Shown here piece by piece: positions 15,892-24,157 of a DNA stretch of 64,000 nucleotides. Within the stretch, counting starts at the first letter, position 1, and every line of letters starts with the position of its first letter. The notes beneath the pieces are model-generated. The model made no database searches. It was given only the letters and a program-made list of their open reading frames with translations, and was not told the DNA's origin. This DNA is from an uncultured Dehalococcoidia bacterium (GTDB taxonomy: Bacteria > Chloroflexota > Dehalococcoidia > Lucifugimonadales > GCA-2712585). Both the position numbers and the translations under genes were made by a program. The DNA lies in the NCBI GenBank assembly GCA_951812825.1, contig OX638324.1, positions 1,983,141 to 2,047,140 of the forward strand, given 5' to 3'.

Positions 15892-16230
15892 ATGTTTGCG
15901 GAACGAGAGACCGGCGTAGAGGAATGCGTGGCGCAGGCTTGGGCGTTTCTGGCGCGGTCCGACGAGGAATTTGCGTCTGGGGATACGAGGCAGGGCGCCG
16001 AGAATCTGTGTGGGGCGGTTTCGCAGGTGGTAATTGCCGCCGCGAAGCAGCGCGGTTGGGAGTATCGGACACACCGGGCCAACAAGAACGCGGTCACGCG
16101 GCTGTCGGATGAGTATGACGACCCGTTCATAGCAGCCGGATTTGGGCTCGCCGATAAATTCCACGTGCATTTCTTCCATGGGAACCTGGAGGACTATGAG
16201 ATTGAAGCTGATCGGCCTATCGCTCATTGA
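15892..16230 (+). CDS. PaREP1/HEPN-like small helical protein
   Basis: A 112-residue mainly helical protein. The segment AWAFLARSDEEFASGDTRQGAENLCGAVSQVVIAA (described as consecutive short blocks: a GD turn, then an A-N-L-C-G-A helix) resembles the PaREP1 family, which has a HEPN-like fold. I use ATG 15892 because GGAGGG is about eight bases upstream and because the open frame before it (from 15793) runs through a hairpin repeat. HEPN proteins include RNases and nucleotide-binding toxins, but I see no RxxxxH catalytic motif that I would rely on and no paired nucleotidyltransferase gene. Function is unassigned. Confidence 0.65.
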   Translation: MFAERETGVEECVAQAWAFLARSDEEFASGDTRQGAENLCGAVSQVVIAAAKQRGWEYRTHRANKNAVTRLSDEYDDPFIAAGFGLADKFHVHFFHGNLEDYEIEADRPIAH

Positions 16231-16256
16231 TACGTGGAGCGAATGGCAGGCTTAAT
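16227..16256 (+). promoter_or_regulatory. Possible promoter of the TcuA-like gene
   Basis: TTGATA (16227-16232), an 18-base spacer and CTTAAT (16251-16256). It overlaps the stop codon of the preceding gene and is 35 bases before the next ATG. Moderate match only. Confidence 0.35.
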
Positions 16257-16290
16257 CAGAGAATACGAATCTGAGGGATAGGGGCAGCAT

Positions 16291-17763
16291 ATGGCTGAAG
16301 ATTCCGGGCTTTACTTTGACGTTATCGTGGTGGGGGGAGGCAATGCGGCGATGTGCGCCGCGCTCTCGGCCAGGGAGATGGGGGCGCGGGTGTTGCTGAT
16401 GGAGAAGGCGGCGCCGGAGGAGAGGGGCGGGAACTGTCCGTACACGGGCGGGGGGTTTCGGTTCACGCACAACGGGGCGGATGACCTGAGGCCGCTGCTG
16501 GCGGACCCGTCTGTGCTGGAGGGGTTGGAGGACGCTATCAGCCCGTACACGGAGTCGGACTACCGTCGGGAGATGTTGGAAAAGACGGCGGGTCGGACGA
16601 ATCCGAAACTGCTGGCCACGCTGATTGCAGAGTCGTATCCCACGGTGCTGTGGATGCGGGGACAGGGGATTGAATTCGAGCTGAGCGGACGGGGAGCGAG
16701 GGTGGTGCCGGGGGTGCGGGTGGGGGCGAGTGCGGTGGGGTCGGGGCCTGGATTGATTGCGATGCATTACACGGCGGCGCGTCGTCACGGGGTGGAGGTG
16801 GTCTATGAGACGAAGATGCTGCGGCTGCTGACGGATGATTCGGGGGCTGTGACTGGGGTGGTGGCGGAGGACGCCGATGGTGTGCAGGAGATTGGCGCCG
16901 GAGGGGTGGTGCTGGCGTGTGGGGGTTTCGAGGCGAGCTCGGAGATGCGTGCGGAGCACTTGGGGGGGCACTGGGGAGGGGCGAAGGTGCGAGGTTCGAG
17001 GCACAACACGGGGGACGGCCACCGGGCAGCGTCGGAGATTGGGGCAAGTACGGCTGGGCAGTGGACGGGGTATCACGGCACTCCCATCGACGCGGACGCA
17101 CCGGACACGGGGTCCCCGGACTCGGTGGACAGACTGCCGCGTCGGTCCTACCCGTTCGGGGTGATGCTGAACATGGACGGGGAGAGGTTTGTGGACGAGG
17201 GGTCGGACTTCGCGTTGAACAACTTCGTGGAGATGGGAGCGTTGATTCTGAAGCAGCCGGAGGGCATTGCGTACCAGGTTTTCGACGCAAAGGCGGAGTC
17301 GCTGTTAGAGGAGAGGTACGGGAGCGCGTGCGCGGTGAGGGGGTCAACTATAGGGGAGCTTGCGGAGATGATGGGGCTGGATAGGTCGAAGGTGGAGGGG
17401 ACGATTGGGAAGTTCAACGCGGCAGTGCAGCAGGGAGAGTTCGACCCATCCAGGATGGATGGGAAGGGGACGGAGGGGATAGAGCCGCCGAAGAGCAACT
17501 GGGCGCGGGCTATCGACAAGCCGCCGTTTTCCGCGTACCGGGTGATGGGGGGAATTACGTACACCTTTGGCGGGTTGAAGATAGACACGCGGGCGCAGGT
17601 GTTGGACGGAGAGGACCGGCCTATCCCGGGTCTGTTCGCCGCGGGGGAGATTGTGGGCGGGTTCTTCTACTTCGACAGCCTGCGGGCTTCGGGGTTGATG
17701 CACGGGGCGGTGTTCGGGAGAATTGGAGGGGCGAACGCCGCCGGGAGGATGAGAGGGGGGTGA
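16291..17763 (+). CDS. FAD-dependent fumarate reductase/TcuA-like dehydrogenase
   Basis: A 490-residue flavoprotein. The dinucleotide-binding motif VIVVGGGNAA is at about residues 9-18, followed by an LLMEKA segment with the ribose-binding Glu. The GGNCPYTGGGFRF block matches tricarballylate dehydrogenase (TcuA) and 3-ketosteroid dehydrogenase-like members of the fumarate reductase flavoprotein family. The C-terminal GLFAAGEIVGGFFYF...GLMHGAVFGR completes the FAD site. It would oxidise or reduce a carboxylate or steroid-like substrate in the cytosol. No tcuB-like membrane electron acceptor gene is beside it, so the TcuA role is only a resemblance. The gene is complete. Confidence 0.82.
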   Translation: MAEDSGLYFDVIVVGGGNAAMCAALSAREMGARVLLMEKAAPEERGGNCPYTGGGFRFTHNGADDLRPLLADPSVLEGLEDAISPYTESDYRREMLEKTAGRTNPKLLATLIAESYPTVLWMRGQGIEFELSGRGARVVPGVRVGASAVGSGPGLIAMHYTAARRHGVEVVYETKMLRLLTDDSGAVTGVVAEDADGVQEIGAGGVVLACGGFEASSEMRAEHLGGHWGGAKVRGSRHNTGDGHRAASEIGASTAGQWTGYHGTPIDADAPDTGSPDSVDRLPRRSYPFGVMLNMDGERFVDEGSDFALNNFVEMGALILKQPEGIAYQVFDAKAESLLEERYGSACAVRGSTIGELAEMMGLDRSKVEGTIGKFNAAVQQGEFDPSRMDGKGTEGIEPPKSNWARAIDKPPFSAYRVMGGITYTFGGLKIDTRAQVLDGEDRPIPGLFAAGEIVGGFFYFDSLRASGLMHGAVFGRIGGANAAGRMRGG

Positions 17764-17795
17764 TGTGATTGGGATGGAGCGCGGGTAGAGAGTGG

Positions 17796-17821
17796 GTTCC
17801 TGCGTTTGAAGGAGCAGGAAC
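17796..17821. terminator. GTTCCTGC hairpin between convergent genes (repeat copy 3)
   Basis: GTTCCTGC (17796-17803) pairs with GCAGGAAC (17814-17821) across a 10-base loop. It lies between two convergent stop codons (17763 and 17840), so it may act as a bidirectional terminator, and it belongs to the same hairpin family as 10791-10816. Confidence 0.5.
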
Positions 17822-17839
17822 AAGAAAAGAGGGTGGGGG

Positions 17840-19390
17840 TTAGTCTACTTCCTCTATTACACGGCCCCGGATGAGGGAGAGGACGGCCACGGCGAGTTGG
17901 AGGGTGGCCATCATCAGGAAGACGCGCCGGAGGCCGGAGGTAAAAGCGTTACCAACCTCAAGGCTGACGCCTTCGTCGAAGCCTTCGAGGGTTGCCTCCA
18001 GGCCGGCGGAAGTCATGGCTGCGGTGATGAGAAGGGTAGCGATGGCGATGCCGGTTACGGTGGAGCCGGTGCGTATGAGTTGGACGAAGCCCGAAACGAC
18101 GCCGTAGGCACGGCGAGGTGCGCCGCTGAGGATGCTGCTGGCGTTGGGGGCGGTGAAGGCGCCCATGCCGCTGCTCTGGAGCATGATGGCCAGCATAATC
18201 AGGAGCAGCGGGGTGTTACCGTCGACCTGGGAGAGGATGAGCAGTCCTGTCATGGAGGTGAGGGCGCCGCCGACGGTGAAGGGTCGGGGTCCGAAGCGGT
18301 CGGAGAGTCGGCCGGCGATGGGGCCCATGACGACCATGCCGACGGCAATGGTCATCATAATGAGGCCTGTCTGTCCGGCGGAGTAGCCCTGAACGCCCTG
18401 GAGGAAGAAGGGCATTAGGAAGAGGACGGGGGCGGCGACGACGAAGGAGAGGCAGCGGGCGGAGACTCCTAAGGAAAAGATGCTGATCTTGAAGAGGGTC
18501 AGATCCAGCATGGGGGTGGTGGCCCTTTTTTCCCAGAGGACGAAGGCGCCCAGAAAGACGGCGCAGGCCATAAGAAGCAGGCTAGCGGCTTGGAGGGGAA
18601 GGCCACTCGCTGTCAGGTAGGGGAGGCTGAAGGGATTGGCGAGGCCCATGACCATGAGGACGAGGACGGCGGAGGAGAGGAAGGAGCCGACGAAGTCGAA
18701 GTCGCCAAACCTGGCCTTGATGCGGGACTGGGTGATGGCGTTTTCGTCGAGGATGAGGAAGGGGGCGAGGGTGCACAGGACGCCCAGGGGGAGGTTAAGG
18801 AAGAAGATAGAACGCCAGCCGAAGGCGTCAATCATCATGCCGCCGATGGCGGGGCCGATGATGAGGGCGCTGCCGACGAGGGTCATGTGCATGCCGAGGG
18901 CTTTGCCGCGTTCTTCGGCGGGGAAGATGGAGGTCATGATGGCCATCTGGTTGCCGTGGACGAGGCCGACGCCCATGCCCTGGAGGATTCTGCAAAGAAT
19001 CAGTAACGAGAGGTTGGGAGCGAAGGCGGCGAGGAGGGAGCCGAGGGTGAAGATCATGAGACCCCAGAGATAGACGCGCTTGCGTCCGATCATGTCGGAG
19101 AGGCGGCCCATGGGCATGAGGAGGGCGCTGGTGGCGACGAGGTGGCCGGTGGCGAGCCATTGGACGGTGGAGAGGTTGCTGCCGAATTCGTCGGCGATGG
19201 TGGGCATGGCGACGTTGACCTCGCCCATGTCGGCGACGGTTACGAGGGTGCCGGTTGCGACGCTGGCCAGGGCCCACCATTTGAAATTGCGGCCAGACCA
19301 GAACCGGGACGGCTTCTGTGGTGGGGTTTCAGGCTGCTGGAGGCCCGGTTCGGGTGGTTGGGCTTCCCTAGTTTTCGAGATGTCTGCCAA
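17840..19390 (-). CDS. MFS transporter, DHA2 (EmrB/QacA) type
   Basis: A 516-residue major facilitator protein with about 14 hydrophobic segments. The loop 2-3 motif GRLSDMIGRKRVYLWG and an antiporter-like motif C region (GPAIGGMMID) mark the 14-helix drug:H+ antiporter family. The chosen start is TTG at 19390, five bases after GGAG; the frame is open to a GTG at 19498, but that would overlap the divergent threonine-synthase-like start and add a Pro-rich stretch not seen in the family. It probably exports hydrophobic compounds, though DHA2 members vary. No regulator gene is adjacent. Confidence 0.85.
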   Translation of the reverse strand: MADISKTREAQPPEPGLQQPETPPQKPSRFWSGRNFKWWALASVATGTLVTVADMGEVNVAMPTIADEFGSNLSTVQWLATGHLVATSALLMPMGRLSDMIGRKRVYLWGLMIFTLGSLLAAFAPNLSLLILCRILQGMGVGLVHGNQMAIMTSIFPAEERGKALGMHMTLVGSALIIGPAIGGMMIDAFGWRSIFFLNLPLGVLCTLAPFLILDENAITQSRIKARFGDFDFVGSFLSSAVLVLMVMGLANPFSLPYLTASGLPLQAASLLLMACAVFLGAFVLWEKRATTPMLDLTLFKISIFSLGVSARCLSFVVAAPVLFLMPFFLQGVQGYSAGQTGLIMMTIAVGMVVMGPIAGRLSDRFGPRPFTVGGALTSMTGLLILSQVDGNTPLLLIMLAIMLQSSGMGAFTAPNASSILSGAPRRAYGVVSGFVQLIRTGSTVTGIAIATLLITAAMTSAGLEATLEGFDEGVSLEVGNAFTSGLRRVFLMMATLQLAVAVLSLIRGRVIEEVD

Positions 19391-19491
19391 AGGGTCTCCA
19401 GGATAGGGTTGAGGGATAGTGCAGTTTATCACCAAGTGGGGAATAACTGAAATACCGGGCTTGTTGCGCTGATGCGTCGGAGGGGGATATA

Positions 19492-20550
19492 TTGCCACCT
19501 ATGCATATGGAAGTTGTTTGCAGCCGCGGTTGTGGGTACAGGGACGAGTTTTCTTTTTCGGTCCTAGCGTGTCGTGATTGTCGGGGGCCGCTGGACGTGG
19601 CGGAGGGGACGTATGAGTGGCCTGCAAACCCTGTGAGTTTGGGGGAAGGGAATACGCCGGTGGTTCGTCTCGTGAACGTTGGACGGATGTTGGGCATGGA
19701 GAAGTTGTATGCCAAGCTGGAGTTTCTGAATCCGACGGGCTCGTTCAAGGACCGGGGTTCGGCGGTGATGGTTTCGACGCTGCGGAGCGCGGGAATACGG
19801 AGCGCAGCGGAGGACTCGTCGGGGAACGCGGGGGCATCGGTGGCGGCGTATTGCGCGAAGGCGGGGATAGAGGCGACGATTCTTGCGCCGGAGTCTGCGC
19901 CTCCGATGAAGCTGCAGCAGATAAGTTTCTACGGGGCGCGGGTGGTGAAGGTTGGGGGAGGTCGGTCGGCGGTGGCGGCGGCGTGCCGGCAGTACTGCCT
20001 GGACGAAGGGGTAGTGTACGCATCCCACAATCTGAGTCCGCTGTTCATCGAGGGTACGAAGAGCTTCGCTACGGAGGTTGCGTCGCAGATGGAAGAGCCG
20101 CCGGAGCACGTGCTTTTTCCGGTGGGGAACGGGTCGCTGCTGATAGGGGCGTGGAAGGGGTTCAGGGGGCTGGGGACGATGCCCAGGCTGCACTGCATAC
20201 AGTCGGAAGCGTGCATGCCAATTGCGGCGGCGTTTGCGGGGCAGGACTGGATGCCGCCGGAAGGTGGGGTTGCGACGGTTGCGGGGGGCATTGCGGTGGA
20301 GCGTCCGCCGCGGCTGAGACAGGTGTTGGGGGCGCTGTCGGACAGCGGCGGGGAGGCGGTGGCCGTTGCGGAGGAGGAGATTGTCCGGTGGCAGCGTCGG
20401 ATGAGCGTTGACGAGGGGTTGTTCGTAGAGCCGACGTCGGCGTCGGCTCTGGCGGGGTTGGAGGCGCTGCTGGAGAGCGGGAGAATTGGGCGGGAGGAAG
20501 CGACGCTTGTGGCGTTGACGGGGTTTGGGTTTAAGGACCGGATACCGTAA
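19492..20550 (+). CDS. Threonine synthase-like PLP enzyme (fold type II)
   Basis: A 352-residue PLP enzyme. An N-terminal zinc-ribbon-like region has Cys10, Cys14, Cys27 and Cys30. The Schiff-base Lys is Lys86 in PTGSFKDRG, and the phosphate-binding SSGNAGAS loop follows. These features match threonine synthase, which converts O-phosphohomoserine to threonine. The start is TTG 19492, about six bases after a GGAGGGGG site; ATG at 19501 or 19507 are alternatives. A second threonine-synthase-like gene is at 24158-25324, so one of the two may act on another phospho- or carboxy-substrate, as diaminopropionate, cysteate or similar synthases do. Confidence 0.8.
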   Translation: MPPMHMEVVCSRGCGYRDEFSFSVLACRDCRGPLDVAEGTYEWPANPVSLGEGNTPVVRLVNVGRMLGMEKLYAKLEFLNPTGSFKDRGSAVMVSTLRSAGIRSAAEDSSGNAGASVAAYCAKAGIEATILAPESAPPMKLQQISFYGARVVKVGGGRSAVAAACRQYCLDEGVVYASHNLSPLFIEGTKSFATEVASQMEEPPEHVLFPVGNGSLLIGAWKGFRGLGTMPRLHCIQSEACMPIAAAFAGQDWMPPEGGVATVAGGIAVERPPRLRQVLGALSDSGGEAVAVAEEEIVRWQRRMSVDEGLFVEPTSASALAGLEALLESGRIGREEATLVALTGFGFKDRIP

Positions 20551-20596
20551 GGTCAGATGTTATGAAGGTCCGTGGAAACTAAAGAGACCAACGTAT

Positions 20597-21117
20597 ATGA
20601 GTATAGAGCATTACCGTTAACCTAACTTACTTTTCTCCAAAAACCGAAAAGCGCAACAGCGAAATCGAAGGGCGAGGTCTTTTTGCCCGCGAGACCATTT
20701 CCAAGGGTGAAATTGTTGTCGTCAAGGGAGGCTACGTCATGTCTCGTAGTATGCGGGACGACGTGGAGGTTCTTCTGGGGCCCCTCGGAGATTCAGGTTA
20801 CGCAAGACCTATTTATTGGGCCGACCACGATGATGGAGCGCGAGGGTGGCATGACGCATCTCAATCACTCGTGCGACCCTAATGTCGGAATCCAGGGTCA
20901 GATAGTCTTCGTGGCTTTGCGGGATATCGGAACGGACGAGGAACTTACAATTGATTATGCCATGATTGACGATGAGCCTGGTGCGATTGAGTGCAATTGC
21001 GGGACTGAAACCTGCCGGAAGATCATCACAGGGAATGACTGGATGAAGAAGGAGTTGCAACGTAAGTACAATGGATACTTCTCCTGGTTCATCCAGAGGA
21101 GATTGGATACTCTGTAG
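20597..21117 (+). pseudogene. Frameshifted SET-domain protein gene
   Basis: The coding signal is split over frames. From 20607 one frame reads SPKTEKRNSEIEGRGLFA and SKGEIVVVKGGYVMS, the usual N-terminal SET block. Near 20780-20786 (a GGGGCCCC run) the similarity moves to another frame, which reads SEIQVTQDLFIGPT, then HLNHSCDPNVG, ELTIDYA and the post-SET CNCGTETCRK, ending at 21117. Removing one C from the run joins the two parts. The first frame has no ATG/GTG/TTG start; MSIEHYR from ATG 20597 would need a second shift near 20617. It is either a decaying gene or an assembly error. Intact relatives are small stand-alone SET methyltransferases. Confidence 0.7.
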
Positions 21118-21276
21118 AGTCAGGAGGGTGGGGCCTGTGGTGGATTCGACGTTATTGAAGCTAGACGACTGGGCTGGGAGGTTGGTGGTGGGAGATATCC
21201 CATCCTGAACATTTCCCCATCAAAGGCCAACGGAAAAGATGTATACCGGTTTCCGTAGACCAAAGAATGTCGACCC

Positions 21277-22353
21277 TCAGAAGTCCTTGGCGATGTCCAG
21301 TTCGTCGCAGATCCCGTTGAACCAGTCTACGACTTCGCGGTGGAGGGGGATGCCGTTTTGTCGGCGTTCCTGCTCGGCTTCCCATGCGAGTTGGCCGGCG
21401 ACCAGGACTCGGTCGTGACCCGGGGCCGGGGGAGTGGCTTTCAGGGTTCGCATGTAATCGTCCATCATGGCCTTGAATTCGCTGGCGTCGGCGAAGGCCT
21501 TCACGTCGAAGGCGACGACGAAGTGGGCGAAGGCGCCGCGTCCGCGTCCGGCGCCGAAGCCGCTGAGGGAGAGGACGCCGCAGAGGATGTCGACGATGCA
21601 GGCGAGGCTGTAGCCCTTGTGGGAGCCGGTCTCTCGGACGCTGCCGAGGGGGAGGAGGCGGTGGGGCGAGGGAGCGGGGGTGGGTTCCATGACGGGACGA
21701 CCGTCGTCGTCGGCGAGCCAGCCGGGGAGAAGGTCTACGCCGAGTCGACGGGCGATGTGGACCTTGTTATCGGGGATGACGCTGGTGGCGGCGTCGAAGA
21801 CAAAGGGGGGCTCCTTGTCGGCGGGAGCGGCGAGGGCGATGGGGTTGGTGCCGAGGCGGGGGATGCTGCCGAAGGTGGGGACGACGGTGGGCGGGCAGCT
21901 GGTCATGCAGACGCCGATCATGTCCTGCCGGAGGGGGATCATGGCGTGGTAGGCGGCCATGCCGAGGTGCTTGTCGTTGGTGATGGTGACCATGCCGACG
22001 CCGGTGTTGTGGGCCTTGGCTATGGCGATTTCCATGGCTTTGGGGGTGGTGATGATGCCGAGACCGTTGTCGGAGTCGACGGTGGTGGCGGAGGGGGACT
22101 CGCGGAGGACGCGGATATTGGGGTTGGGGTTTAGCGCGCCCTCGCGGTAGCGCTGGACGTACTGGCGGAGGAGGTTGGAGACGCCGTGGGTGTCGACGCC
22201 GCGGAGGTCGGCGGAGACGAGGACGTCGGCGGCGATGCGGGCGTCATCGTCGGGGACGGAGACTTTGCGGAAGATGGCCTCAACGGTGGGGCGCAGGGCG
22301 GCTTCTTCGACGCGGACGGTGTCCTGTTGCTTTATTTTGAAGCGGTCTAGCAT
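21277..22353 (-). CDS. Ldh2-family malate/lactate-type dehydrogenase
   Basis: A 358-residue NAD(P)-dependent oxidoreductase of the Ldh2/YlbC (malate/L-lactate/ureidoglycolate/sulfolactate dehydrogenase) family. The GVDTHGV motif (near residue 53), the GxGxxxxxxAM region (GLGIITTPKAME), the NDKHLGMAAYH segment with the likely catalytic His, and RLGTNPIALAAP are all present. Full family length, cytosolic. The substrate within the 2-hydroxyacid range cannot be decided from sequence. It stands alone: the next gene upstream is an SDR separated by a repeat-bearing gap. Confidence 0.88.
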   Translation of the reverse strand: MLDRFKIKQQDTVRVEEAALRPTVEAIFRKVSVPDDDARIAADVLVSADLRGVDTHGVSNLLRQYVQRYREGALNPNPNIRVLRESPSATTVDSDNGLGIITTPKAMEIAIAKAHNTGVGMVTITNDKHLGMAAYHAMIPLRQDMIGVCMTSCPPTVVPTFGSIPRLGTNPIALAAPADKEPPFVFDAATSVIPDNKVHIARRLGVDLLPGWLADDDGRPVMEPTPAPSPHRLLPLGSVRETGSHKGYSLACIVDILCGVLSLSGFGAGRGRGAFAHFVVAFDVKAFADASEFKAMMDDYMRTLKATPPAPGHDRVLVAGQLAWEAEQERRQNGIPLHREVVDWFNGICDELDIAKDF

Positions 22354-22387
22354 GGTTCCTCCGAGGGGGATTTAGGGGGTGGGGGAC

Positions 22388-22423
22388 GGGCAACCACAAG
22401 GGATTGTCCCTATGGAGAGAGGG
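22388..22423. repeat. Dispersed repeat, ACCACAAGGG...GTCCCTA family, copy 2
   Basis: Reads CAACCACAAGGG, ATT, GTCCCTA and a purine tail; compare 10372-10404. Confidence 0.5.
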
Positions 22424-22439
22424 ATGTGGGCAGCGAATC

Positions 22440-22463
22440 GGGCGGTTCGCGAACCGCCCCTAC
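22440..22463. repeat. REP-like palindrome (GAACCGCCCCTAC type)
   Basis: A perfect 20-base palindrome (arms GGGCGGTTCG/CGAACCGCCC) followed by CTAC. A second member of this type, with a GAAACCTGCCCCTAC end, is at 36148-36173. Confidence 0.65.
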
Positions 22464-22519
22464 CAGATGGGGAAGGGGTCGTTGTTCGATTTTCGTAGCA
22501 ATTGCATTCAAGGGAAAAA

Positions 22520-23302
22520 TTAACGGCGGGGGGAGTCGATGGTTACGCCGCCGTCGACTGGGAGGGCGACGGCGGTGACCCAGCGGGCTTCGTCGCTGGC
22601 GAGGTAGAGGGCGGCGTAGGCGATGTCCCAGGAGTTGCCTTCGACCTTCAGGGGGGAGGCTTGGCGGCGGACTTCGCGCATGTCTGTCGACATTCCACCG
22701 GCGACCATTGATGTGTAGGCGGGGCCGGGGAGGATGCAGTTGACGCGGATGCCGTCGGGGGCGTGGTCGATGGCCATGGCCTGGGTGAGGGGGATGATGG
22801 CGCCCTTGGAGACGGTGTAGGGGGTCATGCCGCGGGGTCGGATAGCGGAGATGGAGGAGACGTTGACGATGGCGCCGCCGCCGGAGTCGATCATGGCGGG
22901 GATGGCGTATTTGCTGGTGAGGATCATGCTGGTGAGGTTGATGGACATTATTCTGTTCCATTCGGATTGAGGGACTTCGGTGACGCGACCGGGGCCGTTG
23001 ATGCCGACGTTGTTGTGGAGGATGTGGAGGCTGCCGTAGCGGTCGAGGGCGGCCTGGACCAGGTTGCGGCATTGTGCTTCGTCAGTAACGTCGGCGACGA
23101 AGACGCTGGCAACGCCGCCTTCGGCTTCGATGGCCTCGAGGGTCTTCGTGGCGCGCTCTTCGACGTTGTCGACGAGGAGGACTTTCGCGCCTTCGCGGGC
23201 GAAGAGGATGCTTGCGGCTTTGCCGTTGCCCATGACGTCGGCGCGGGCTCCGGCGCCGGTGACGATGGCGACTTTGTTTTGGAGGCGGGGTTGTCGGGTC
23301 AT
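22520..23302 (-). CDS. Short-chain dehydrogenase/reductase (SDR)
   Basis: A 260-residue classical SDR. The cofactor motif is VTGAGAR...GNGKA (near residues 14-26), the NNVG segment marks the structural motif, and the catalytic Ser and YxxxK are in NVSSIS and PYTVSKGA. The Rossmann strand end is LLVDN, where the Asp suggests NAD over NADP. I start at ATG 23302 because the 38 residues before it are Arg/Pro-rich, come from repeat-like DNA and precede the normal SDR N-terminus MTRQPRLQNKVAIVTG. The ribosome site AGGGA is weak. The substrate is unknown; the gene is not in an evident operon. Confidence 0.87.
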   Translation of the reverse strand: MTRQPRLQNKVAIVTGAGARADVMGNGKAASILFAREGAKVLLVDNVEERATKTLEAIEAEGGVASVFVADVTDEAQCRNLVQAALDRYGSLHILHNNVGINGPGRVTEVPQSEWNRIMSINLTSMILTSKYAIPAMIDSGGGAIVNVSSISAIRPRGMTPYTVSKGAIIPLTQAMAIDHAPDGIRVNCILPGPAYTSMVAGGMSTDMREVRRQASPLKVEGNSWDIAYAALYLASDEARWVTAVALPVDGGVTIDSPRR

Positions 23303-23436
23303 TTTTGTTTTCCCTTGGTAGGCTAGGATGGGCGTTATTGTAACTGCTCGTGCAACTCTTCGCCTGACGTTAGGGGCAAGAGGGGAGAAGATGGGTCCCC
23401 GCATGCGCGAGGACACGGAATGGAGGGGGTGTTTTG

Positions 23437-24144
23437 TTAGGTGGACACAATGAGGTCAAAGGAATTTCTGGGTCTAATCTGGGAGAAATAGAAATCTTCG
23501 ACGGCATCCCAGCGGGCGTGCCATTGAGCGAGGAACGTCGCCTCCTCCCTTCTGACTAACCGAGCACGGCGTTGCTGTTCCGGCGCCTCCACGAGAATTG
23601 CCAGGTTGACCAGGTCGGCAAGCTGAGGGCCGGCGGAGTAGACGCCGTCGAGAATTATGATTGGTGCCGATGGAAGTACGGTAGGGTTGGTTTCTTTGCC
23701 ATAAGTGCCATCATTGCGTGGTCCTGCGGCAAAGTCGAGCGAATACCAGCGCCCAGGTTTACCGGAGAGCATTGGTTCAATGGCATCTGAGCGGAGGCTT
23801 TGCCAGCAGAATACGTTTGCCCACCGCTCCTTGGGGGTCATGCGATTCCACGCAGCATCGGGGATGGCCACTGCGTAGAAGTCGTCTACCGGCACGACCG
23901 TCGCGCAGGTTGCATTGGCTACAAGGGAGGCGAAGGTGGTTTTGCCTGCGCCACTGCGTCCGTCGACACTTACTACCAGAGGAGAATTGCCAACCTCTGC
24001 AGCTCTCTTGATGGCGTTGACGACTTTGTGCAGTGGTGGGCCGTTCTCGAACGGCCCATACAGAGGAGATTGTTCTCGGCTGCGGGCATCACCCCCATCC
24101 CAACCTTCCCCCATCGAGGGGGAAGGGGTTAAGAGGTGGGACAT
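23437..24144 (-). CDS. Uridine kinase-like P-loop kinase, start uncertain
   Basis: A 235-residue P-loop protein. Walker A is DGRSGAGKTT at about residue 62, DDFY follows the second strand as in uridine kinase/phosphoribulokinase-like proteins, and an ILDGVYSAGPQL block with a later RR-x-RLVRRE lid-like segment is present. It probably phosphorylates a nucleoside or small metabolite in the cytosol. The first 20 residues (LLTPSPSMGEGWDGG) are translated from a dispersed repeat (24090-24132), so the ATG at 24144 may not be the ancestral start; no better ATG/GTG/TTG is seen before the P-loop. It ends before the SDR leader and begins 13 bases after the threonine-synthase stop. Confidence 0.65.
   Translation of the reverse strand: MSHLLTPSPSMGEGWDGGDARSREQSPLYGPFENGPPLHKVVNAIKRAAEVGNSPLVVSVDGRSGAGKTTFASLVANATCATVVPVDDFYAVAIPDAAWNRMTPKERWANVFCWQSLRSDAIEPMLSGKPGRWYSLDFAAGPRNDGTYGKETNPTVLPSAPIIILDGVYSAGPQLADLVNLAILVEAPEQQRRARLVRREEATFLAQWHARWDAVEDFYFSQIRPRNSFDLIVST
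24090..24132. repeat. CACCCCCATCC...TCGAGGG repeat, copy 1
   Basis: CACCCCCATCCCAACC followed by the hairpin CTTCCCCC-atcga-GGGGGAAG. It overlaps the 5' end of the kinase gene. Copies at 25436-25475 and 57967-58031. Confidence 0.65.
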
Positions 24145-24157
24145 GATGTATCCATTC

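Noticed and set aside
16252-17076. Long minus-strand frame opposite the TcuA-like flavoprotein
   Set aside because: Arg/Pro/His-rich antisense shadow of a clear flavoprotein gene.
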